Of a stretch of DNA of 64,000 bases, positions 58,601 to 64,000 are shown in pieces. Source of the DNA: an uncultured Bacilli bacterium (GTDB lineage Bacteria > Bacillota_I > Bacilli_A > RFN20 > CAG-826); NCBI GenBank assembly GCA_944363525.1, contig CALVUF010000001.1:304497-368496 (forward strand), given 5' to 3'. The notes beneath the pieces are model-generated. The model saw only the letters and a program-made list of their open reading frames with translations, was not told the DNA's origin and did no database searches. Position numbers and translations under genes: made by a program. Numbering within the stretch: the stretch's first letter is position 1; the number at the start of each line of letters is the position of its first letter.

Positions 58601-58707
58601 CCGACCGGGGCTTTTAGCAAAGCGAACTCCGAGGATGGATTGGCGCAGCCAGATAAAGCGAAAGCCGCCAATAAGCCAAATAGGATTCTGAATGATTTCC
58701 GGGCCAT
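55669..58707 (-). CDS. giant leucine-rich-repeat (BspA-like) lipoprotein 2
   Basis: ATG 58707 (MARKSFRILFGLLAAFALSGC) follows AAGGAAAAACC; an upstream in-frame ATG gives a poorer signal. The 1012-residue protein has lipobox ALSGC, BIG2-like segments at about 60-210 (ISVSPKGAATALQAGHTTIEA, then GLSEGQTHISVK) and LRR_5 repeats (IEASSQYANQSIRRIVIP, then ELGDGAFLGCASL and TIGGSAFGNCDKL). Same architecture as the next gene with different repeat sequences, indicating an old duplication. A promoter with TTATAA, 17 nt and TAAAAT lies just upstream. The pair is translationally coupled (ATGA). Confidence 0.88.
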   Translation of the reverse strand: MARKSFRILFGLLAAFALSGCANPSSEFALLKAPVGEASGSLDLHFRSHSSEETRRLSVDESTMLEAYALPDYVRVFPEFTVIDPEIISVSPKGAATALQAGHTTIEASYVDANGNLYVGEEEIIVSDSYTAVISWEVAGSLPIEVGETVDLTDYLTWKGVGDPVFEFESMNPDIAEVDRFSGVLTGLSEGQTHISVKADGRESQLLVQVGSLFGYYLNADGSATVNSWPNREEVVFPSSIHDIPVTRIEASSQYANQSIRRIVIPEGVRELGDGAFLGCASLAEVVLPSTLETIGGSAFGNCDKLTTVTGFNAVSVGNSAFYSCPLADFGFGDRLQEIGDYAFRYLQDEVVYLPSSIVKIGDHSFPEGTIIVGNLDGDLSSVSPDALVYDSGFYFRLEGTEARVLGYYGQGKAAEVPGEVRKDGKGYPVTGFADAPYFSPNLFALSLPSSFVIQQADPFVGSSIQVLAIEEGASVWLGSESSVQIFLLGDDPVPAGWQAIETAVGGYKGGFGEYQGIDYALWTDSKGQECAFVLALPSNNVPQTIVHEGRSLPVKGINLGGLDFNNSREADLRGLEVAIGSWPIPDASTAPSLYFDENIRNFQTGSDCFAFFPFSKEEAASRRLQGKTMIYEYAGLTIEDDRILYSLTDEGMVAVGLLDKVYSKEYEIKESVSDGAADYPVVAIADTFHDFLTNAFFNAPFVVIPETVRLPDRSAAYFLCHGEPLIPEGAEVRAVAHYSGGFGKTPDGIYYAFCAQDGHAYASILYANAWGDPVLPSSIGGIPVEELSYGSAMDGYGEFTIPSSVKRIVSFSPNVAYYHRGLIEQDVPEGIRYYPNFAAEVTRNQMLFVLYEDGDRLSADLISYAGEIENVYIPGSIGYRGESYIVRRIEAEAFDLYSIARYPTVYLPDTIEFLGDDCLGPWTADHVPSSLKKVGSNVFDNNYGALVMPSGIEELASDAGDGYIYIPSSIKIVHPFTNGATLLFESTGPCEVFDPGNAKVVFGAKMPEGNL

Positions 58708-58762
58708 GGTTTTTCCTTGACACCCCATTTTACCATGATGGAAAACCTATTATAAGAAATGC

Positions 58763-58790
58763 TTGACCGAGTTAGATAACGGCCTAGAAT
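58763..58790 (+). promoter_or_regulatory. promoter of thrS T-box transcript
   Basis: TTGACC (58763-58768), a 16-nt spacer and TAGAAT (58785-58790) lie directly upstream of the T-box leader. Transcription would start near 58797. Confidence 0.75.
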
Positions 58791-58796
58791 ATAGCC

Positions 58797-58985
58797 GGCG
58801 TTGAAGGAGACACGCCCCTTCCCTATAGGGAAAGAGGTACCACTCCCGAGCTCTTGGCGATGAGTCAAGCGGATGGCCCCCGTTATCCGGCCCCAAAAGA
58901 GCGTTCCCCTTCTTATGTATATTAGGGAAACGAAGTAAGGTGGTACCGCGTCCCCCGACGTCCTTATGACTCGGGGGATTTCTAT
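58797..58985 (+). promoter_or_regulatory. T-box leader controlling thrS
   Basis: The canonical T-box AAGGTGGTACCGCG is at 58937-58950. It is followed by a terminator stem CCCCCGA (58952-58958) / TCGGGGG (58971-58977) and a T-rich run. In stem I the codon ACC (58839-58841), followed by A, is the likely specifier for threonine, matching thrS downstream. GAAGGAGACACG near the 5' end is the AG-bulge region. Confidence 0.92.
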
Positions 58986-59003
58986 TTCTAGAGGCAAAAA
59001 ACC

Positions 59004-60902
59004 ATGCACATCATCTTCAATGGGGAGAGGAAAGAGCTCCCCGACCATTCAATTGGATTCCAAGCTTTGAAGGCCTTGGACAATGAAAAGAAGAACAAAG
59101 CCATCGCCATGAAGGTCAACGGACAGGTTGAAGACCTTTCCCGGGAACTTCGCGAAGACGAGGAAGTGAGTTTCCTCACTGGCGAGGACAAGGAAGGGTT
59201 CGAGGTGTTGAACCATTCCTGCTCGCACTTAATGGCCCAAGCCATCCATCACCTTTACCCCAATGCCAAGTTCGGCTATGGGCCGGCCATCGAGGAAGGG
59301 TTTTATTATGACGTCGACTTCGGCGACGAGGTTTTGACCGACGCCGCTTTCCCATCAATTGAGGCCGAGATGAAGAAGCTCGTCAAGGAGAACCTCCCCT
59401 ATAAACGGGCCGAGGTCAGCAAGGAAGAAGCCCTCGAAATCTTCAAGGACAACCCTTATAAGGAAGAGCATATCCAAGAACTCGATGGCACCATCTCGAC
59501 CTATACCCAAGGCGACTTCGTCGACCTCTGCCGCGGCCCCCACGTCCCTTCCACTGGCTATCTGAAGCACTTCAAGCTCCTTTCATTGGCCGGCGCCTAT
59601 TGGAAGGGCGATAGCAATAACAAACAATTAACCCGGATCTACGCCACCTGCTGGCCGAGCGAGGAAGCCTTAAAGGAATACCTCGCCATCCTCCAGAAAC
59701 GGAAGGAGAACGACCATCGGCGCTTAGGCAAGGAACTAGGCTTATTCATGATCTCCGACTACGGCCCGGGCTTCCCCTTCTTCTTACCGAAGGGGATGCA
59801 ATTGAAGAATGAGCTCATCAATTACTGGAGGGAGATCCATACCCGGGAAGGCTACCTCGAGATCGAGACCCCGACCATGCTTTCAAGGGAACTTTGGGAG
59901 ACAAGCGGTCACTGGGATCACTACAAGGACAATATGTACACCACCAAGATCGACGGGAAGGATTTCGCCATCAAGCCGATGAATTGCCCTGGTGCCATTC
60001 TTACTTATAACGCCTCCCTCCATTCCTATAAGGATCTGCCGGTGCGGATCGGGGAACTGGGTCACGTCCATCGCCATGAAGCGAGCGGGGCCCTCAATGG
60101 CTTATTCCGGGTCCGGGCCTTCACCCAAGACGATGCCCATATCTTCTGCCGGCGCGACCAATTAGAGGACGAAACCAAAGGGATCATGCGCCTCTTCGAC
60201 GAGGTCTATTCGGTGTTTGGCCTTTCCTATAAGATCGTCTTAAGCACCCGGCCCGACGACTATATCGGGGAGAAGGAATTCTGGGATGAGGCGGAAGCGA
60301 TCCTGGCCCGGGCTTGCGAGCATTCGGGCCACGAATACCAGATCAACCCCGGCGACGGGGCTTTCTATGGGCCGAAGCTCGACTTCAAGCTCAAGGACTC
60401 GATGAATCGGACCTGGCAATGCGGGACCATCCAGCTTGACATGAACTTGCCCCACCGGTTCCATTGCTATTACATCGATAACAATGGCGAGAAGGTCGAA
60501 CCGGTCATGCTCCACCGGGTCGTCTTCGGCTCGATTGAACGGTTCATCGGCATCTTGATCGAGAATTACGGCGGGGCCTTCCCGACTTGGCTATCCCCGA
60601 CCCAGGTCGAGATCTTGCCCGTCTTGCCCGCTTCGCAAGGAGAATACGCCAAAGAGATCAAGCAGCTATTGGATGAACATCATTTCCGTTCGGAGATCGA
60701 TGACTCGGAGGAGAAGCTGGGATACCGCTTACGGAACGCGGTGGTCAAGAAGATCCCCTACTCCTTAGTCATCGGGGAGAAAGAAAAGGAGAACCGGACC
60801 GTCACCTACCGGGTGTATGGCTCGGAGAAGCAAATAACCGTCAAGCTCGAGGAATTCATTGAATTGCTCGATAAGGCGGTTAAGACCAAAGCGAGGTTCT
60901 AG
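59004..60902 (+). CDS. thrS: threonyl-tRNA synthetase
   Basis: This 632-residue protein has the full ThrRS layout: N-terminal TGS domain (1-60), editing domain (HSCSHLMAQAIHHLYPNAKFG with the HxxxH site, and DLCRGPHVPSTG), class II catalytic core with zinc ligands (MNCPGAILTY, RIGELGHVHRHEASGALNGL motif 2, and HRVVFGSIERFIGIL motif 3) and an anticodon-binding domain from about residue 530. It charges tRNA-Thr. Expression is controlled by the Thr T-box immediately upstream. A bidirectional terminator follows. Confidence 0.98.
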   Translation: MHIIFNGERKELPDHSIGFQALKALDNEKKNKAIAMKVNGQVEDLSRELREDEEVSFLTGEDKEGFEVLNHSCSHLMAQAIHHLYPNAKFGYGPAIEEGFYYDVDFGDEVLTDAAFPSIEAEMKKLVKENLPYKRAEVSKEEALEIFKDNPYKEEHIQELDGTISTYTQGDFVDLCRGPHVPSTGYLKHFKLLSLAGAYWKGDSNNKQLTRIYATCWPSEEALKEYLAILQKRKENDHRRLGKELGLFMISDYGPGFPFFLPKGMQLKNELINYWREIHTREGYLEIETPTMLSRELWETSGHWDHYKDNMYTTKIDGKDFAIKPMNCPGAILTYNASLHSYKDLPVRIGELGHVHRHEASGALNGLFRVRAFTQDDAHIFCRRDQLEDETKGIMRLFDEVYSVFGLSYKIVLSTRPDDYIGEKEFWDEAEAILARACEHSGHEYQINPGDGAFYGPKLDFKLKDSMNRTWQCGTIQLDMNLPHRFHCYYIDNNGEKVEPVMLHRVVFGSIERFIGILIENYGGAFPTWLSPTQVEILPVLPASQGEYAKEIKQLLDEHHFRSEIDDSEEKLGYRLRNAVVKKIPYSLVIGEKEKENRTVTYRVYGSEKQITVKLEEFIELLDKAVKTKARF

Positions 60903-60909
60903 TTCGCTT

Positions 60910-60931
60910 AGGGGAGGAGCAATCCTCCCCT
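60910..60931. terminator. bidirectional terminator between thrS and the YwaF-like gene
   Basis: Perfect stem AGGGGAGGA / TCCTCCCCT with GCAA loop, followed by TTCTT on plus. The reverse side has a weaker T stretch for the convergent gene. Confidence 0.85.
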
Positions 60932-60934
60932 TTC

Positions 60935-61624
60935 TTATACCAAATGGTTCTTCTTATAATCGGAGGCTAAATACGATAACCGGTTTAGAAGGAAGAGCAG
61001 CAAGACGAAGCCGACGTAGATACAGCCTTGGGTCAGATAGATAGCCCAAGTCGGATAGGAATCGAAGACATAGCTAAGCAATGACCCATCGAGAATCATG
61101 ACCAGGGCTTTGCCATTTGGGTTGAAGTAAGGGATGGAGATATAGCCTTCGATCTGCAACCAATTCATGAACAAAGCCGCAGCGGCGACGATGATAGGGA
61201 ACGCCATATACCGTTTCTTGCATTCAAACCCATAGAACAAGAGATAGAAGGATAAGAAGAACAATAACCCATGGGTGAAGATACCGCGGATGACGATGGG
61301 TAAACTCATGTTATGGAGAAAGATGTTCGGGTTCAAGATGACCCCGATCATATAGCCTAAAGCCGAGATCAATCCCAAAGCCCCCGAGCCGAAATAGAAG
61401 GGTTTGATGAAGAAGGTCAAGGACACCCCGATGATAAGATAACTAAGGTGGCTTAGTTCGGTCGGGACCAAAGGGGTATAGATGTATTCGACGATCTTCC
61501 AAACCAACAATATGCAGGCGATGACCCGGCAGGTGATGGAGAAAGCCGGCTTCTTCCGGCGAAACAGCAAAAAGATCAGCAAGAAGACGAGGAAAGTCAA
61601 AGGCACCGCATACCGCATCCACAT
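60935..61624 (-). CDS. YwaF-like (TIGR02206) integral membrane protein
   Basis: This 229-residue protein has about seven hydrophobic helices and resembles the YwaF/TIGR02206 family. Helix 1 is VPLTFLVFLLIFLLF, and later segments include PIVIRGIFTHGLLFFLSFYL and the conserved NWLQIEGYISIPYFNPNG loop (family pattern D/N-W-x-x-G-x-N-Y-x-Y). It ends DYKKNHLV. The biochemical role of the family is unknown. ATG 61624 follows GAGGTC by 7 nt and lies 2 nt after the beta-helix gene stop, so the two are cotranscribed. Confidence 0.8.
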   Translation of the reverse strand: MWMRYAVPLTFLVFLLIFLLFRRKKPAFSITCRVIACILLVWKIVEYIYTPLVPTELSHLSYLIIGVSLTFFIKPFYFGSGALGLISALGYMIGVILNPNIFLHNMSLPIVIRGIFTHGLLFFLSFYLLFYGFECKKRYMAFPIIVAAAALFMNWLQIEGYISIPYFNPNGKALVMILDGSLLSYVFDSYPTWAIYLTQGCIYVGFVLLLFLLNRLSYLASDYKKNHLV

Positions 61625-61626
61625 GG

Positions 61627-64000
61627 CTAAGACCTCGCCGAGAGTTCGCTTAAAGATGGGGTTTCCCCGAAATAAGGATGCTCCGCCATATCGAGGGTAT
61701 AGAAGGTATAGTCCTCGAACCCCATGACATTGCTCGCGGCCCGGGAAAGGGCGACTTTCATGGTCGAATACTTCGCCTCATCGGAACCCATGAATTGGTT
61801 ATCGGGGACCATCGTAGCCGAGCGAGCGAGGACGTGCTCGTAACAATTGACCGAGAAGCTGCTTAAACTATCGTGTTCAAAGACGACATCGCTCAAATTG
61901 GTTCCTCCGCCCATCTTCATGATTGGTGTATTTACATAATTAACGCCGTTGTTGGAATAAAGGGCTTGATTCGTTTGACCAATCAGTTGCCGCAAGGGTA
62001 GATAATCGTCTTCAGTCACGTCAGCTTGGATCGAACTTACGCCGCCGTGGACTTTGATGAAGGTATCGATATCATGGGTCAAAAGGGAATCGAAACTTAG
62101 GTCGGACAATTTCTGATAGGTGTAGAACCGATTATCGCCGCTTAAAGTCAATTCAGTCGGTGCCATGGTTAAGGCCCCATCCTTAGGGAAATAATCAATG
62201 TAATTGCCAAGGACCGCGTAAAACATCGTGCTGATGTTGTTGTAGAGGAAAGGGCCATTGTAATAGGAATCGAGACTAATCGAGGAAACATGGCAATTGT
62301 AAAAGAAGCAATTTTTGACCTCGACGTGAGCGGCGTATTCTTTGCTTCCGTCCTCATTGACGAATCCTGTCGTATTGGTCATGGCATCTTGGACCACTTG
62401 GGCGCCGGAAGCCATTTCCTCAATCGTGAAATGGTCGCGATCGATCAGGAAGTGAATAAAAGGCGATATGAACACATTGGCTTGATTAGCAGTCAGGACG
62501 CCAGCCGAAAGAATGGAATCGGCCTTCCCGGAATACATATTGGCCGCCGTCGGGTTAGCCAAGTCAATCGGAGTCACGTAATTGGACACAGTCGTGGTTT
62601 GTTTGTTTCCATTATCGTCACTATAGGTGATTTGCTTATTTGGATCGACTCGGTTGAACTCGTTTGCTCCAGCTTTAATGCCATATTCCAAGGCGTTTTG
62701 CAGCAAGCAATTCTCAATCGTGATATCGGAGGAATAGGTTCGAATCAGAGACCTGGCGGAAGAAATAACGGAATTAGAAATAACCGTTCGGTCGCCATTA
62801 ACGTCGATCCCAATCCCAGTAGTGATGAGGTTTTGGTAATTGTTGCCAAAGTCGGCATTCCTGAGCCGGATATTGTCGACGGTAACTCCATCGCCATCGA
62901 CATAAAGAAGCGAATTGTCCTGCCCATAAAGAACCAACAAAGGTTCCACACCGTCAGTATTGTTCTCGTAAGGAGAGGCTGGATCGCCGACCGCGGTGTA
63001 GATCCGCGGGCCACGATACAAATCCGATGGGCTTAAGACCGGAACCACCGTTCCGTCCGAAAGGACGCTAGAACTGCTGGGGTAGCAAAGGTCATGGCCA
63101 TTGATTAGGAATCCATTTCCATAAAGGGATTGACGGAGCCGGATACCCGTATGAACCTCTTTTGAAACCTTAAAGGAGATACCGGCGTTCCAGCCATCGA
63201 TGAAGTCATGGTTGTAGGTCGTTTCGAAATCATAAACATACGCTTCCGGGTTGACCGTTCCCGCGATGTTCCCAAAGATATCGTAGTGGTTCTTGTTCGA
63301 CAACGAAGCGAAATTAGCTTGGCTTTCCAAATTGACATGGAGTACCACCGCCTCTCCGTTTTCCGACAAATTGGTGGCCTTAAGCAAATCGGCATAAGAA
63401 TAGATGTTCACCGCTTCAACCGCGGTAAAAACAATCTCGGTGGGCGGGGTGGTCGTCGAGAACGGATGGATAAAGCGGATAAAGGATTCGCCGGGAGTCA
63501 AAACCTTGATCTGTTCCTTGCTTAAATCGATGGCTAAATTGTCGCTGTACTCTAAATTAAAATCGTAGATATCCATCGACTCATTGCCATACACGGCGGC
63601 TTCAAAATCGATAACAGCCTGTTTCTTCGAATAGGGGGAATCGATAGAAGCGTATTCAATATCCTTCGTTCCCCAATAGTAGGATTCCATGCCTGCGGTG
63701 GAGAATGGAAAATCGAGATTGACGATCAAGGCGCCGGTTTCGCCGTAGACAACGGCCGTGAACCGACGGGAGACGTTGCCTTTTAGGTTGCTGACGGTCA
63801 CTTCTACTTGACCTTCACTTAACGGGACCAGATAGTATCCATCCTCTTCCTTATCGATCCGGGCGACGTCCTGATCTTCGGGCACCGAAAAGACGATTTC
63901 GTTTCCTTCTGATAAAGGATAATCCTGATTGAAGATGGCATTGGCTTGAAGTTTCTGTTTCCCCTCCTTCAATCCAAAAGGGGCCAAGGCCGGATAATCG
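61627..64000 (-). CDS. beta-helix surface/secreted protein (partial, N-terminus outside window)
   Basis: The frame is open to the end of the window (about 791 residues visible, starting ...DYPALAPFGLKEGKQKL). Early residues (VFSVPEDQDVARI, GYYLVPLSEGQVEVTVS) look like a BIG2/Ig-type domain. The central part (VDNIRLRNADFGNNYQNLI, then ISNSVISSARSLIRTYSSDI and ENCLLQNALEYGIKAG) has the short repeated N-x-x-I/V steps of right-handed parallel beta-helix proteins such as pectate lyase-like or adhesin folds. No catalytic motif is visible. It probably is exported, like the other LRR/BIG2 proteins here, but the signal peptide is out of range. Confidence 0.75.
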   Translation of the reverse strand, partial: DYPALAPFGLKEGKQKLQANAIFNQDYPLSEGNEIVFSVPEDQDVARIDKEEDGYYLVPLSEGQVEVTVSNLKGNVSRRFTAVVYGETGALIVNLDFPFSTAGMESYYWGTKDIEYASIDSPYSKKQAVIDFEAAVYGNESMDIYDFNLEYSDNLAIDLSKEQIKVLTPGESFIRFIHPFSTTTPPTEIVFTAVEAVNIYSYADLLKATNLSENGEAVVLHVNLESQANFASLSNKNHYDIFGNIAGTVNPEAYVYDFETTYNHDFIDGWNAGISFKVSKEVHTGIRLRQSLYGNGFLINGHDLCYPSSSSVLSDGTVVPVLSPSDLYRGPRIYTAVGDPASPYENNTDGVEPLLVLYGQDNSLLYVDGDGVTVDNIRLRNADFGNNYQNLITTGIGIDVNGDRTVISNSVISSARSLIRTYSSDITIENCLLQNALEYGIKAGANEFNRVDPNKQITYSDDNGNKQTTTVSNYVTPIDLANPTAANMYSGKADSILSAGVLTANQANVFISPFIHFLIDRDHFTIEEMASGAQVVQDAMTNTTGFVNEDGSKEYAAHVEVKNCFFYNCHVSSISLDSYYNGPFLYNNISTMFYAVLGNYIDYFPKDGALTMAPTELTLSGDNRFYTYQKLSDLSFDSLLTHDIDTFIKVHGGVSSIQADVTEDDYLPLRQLIGQTNQALYSNNGVNYVNTPIMKMGGGTNLSDVVFEHDSLSSFSVNCYEHVLARSATMVPDNQFMGSDEAKYSTMKVALSRAASNVMGFEDYTFYTLDMAEHPYFGETPSLSELSARS

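Overview
This 64 kb window looks like a chromosomal segment of a Bacillota (class Bacilli) bacterium from a small-genome, probably gut-associated lineage related to Erysipelotrichales/RF39-type Mollicutes. I infer this from gene content and order, and no 16S or database search was available. Phe and Thr tRNA-synthetase genes have Firmicutes-type T-box leaders. Helicase loading uses the Gram-positive DnaB/DnaI pair. Many neighbours here (TrmH-like methylase, pheS-pheT, ackA, nrnA, dnaE, polA, mutM, coaE, dnaB, dnaI, pfkA, pyk, thrS) also lie near each other in Bacillus subtilis. Most housekeeping genes are GC-rich at third positions. Several blocks (about 33.5-36.5 kb, 40.3-45.5 kb and the gaps around the AAA ATPases) are visibly more AT-rich.

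Layout: 1-5.6 kb, minus strand, holds truncated pheT, pheS with its T-box leader, a membrane protein, a lipoprotein, a SpoU/TrmH methyltransferase and a YgjP-like metallohydrolase. 5.6-14 kb holds a DUF523 protein, an ECF S-component, a PucR-type regulator overlapping a GH13 alpha-glucosidase, a heterodimeric ABC exporter and class II fructose-bisphosphate aldolase. 14-19.7 kb is a glycogen operon (glgB-glgP) with a dimeric dUTPase and a CBS protein. 19.8-25.2 kb is a decayed tandem gene family: a secreted zinc protease followed by an overlapping lipoprotein gene, plus an internally deleted protease copy, a second intact lipoprotein, two lipoprotein fragments and a broken IS1634-like transposase. 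25.3-40.3 kb is the core block ackA-nrnA / dnaE-polA-mutM::coaE / dnaI-dnaB (opposite strand) / pfkA-pyk-glk.

40.3-45.5 kb is an AT-richer accessory island: a radical SAM/SPASM enzyme and two secreted papain-like cysteine proteases, each followed by a 7-bp-overlapping lipoprotein gene. 45.6-51.3 kb carries a HAD phosphatase, enolase and two AAA/DUF4143 ATPases, each preceded by its own tandem array with a 33-bp period. Phased TTCTAG repeats lie upstream of eno. 51.4-51.8 kb is an IS3-like wreck. 51.9-58.7 kb encodes two very large leucine-rich-repeat (BspA-like) lipoproteins in an overlapping pair. 58.8-64 kb has a T-box-controlled thrS, a YwaF-like membrane protein and a partial beta-helix surface protein.

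Taken together, the central metabolism genes form a route from stored glycogen and alpha-glucosides through glk, pfkA, fba, eno and pyk to acetate (ackA). The accessory gene content is dominated by exported proteins. The most interesting recurring theme is secreted protease plus translationally coupled lipoprotein, seen in four places with two unrelated protease folds. The second is the gene-specific 33-bp repeat arrays in front of both DUF4143 ATPases. Several genes also appear to have their start codon within about 5-10 nt of a -10 element, suggesting leaderless mRNAs.
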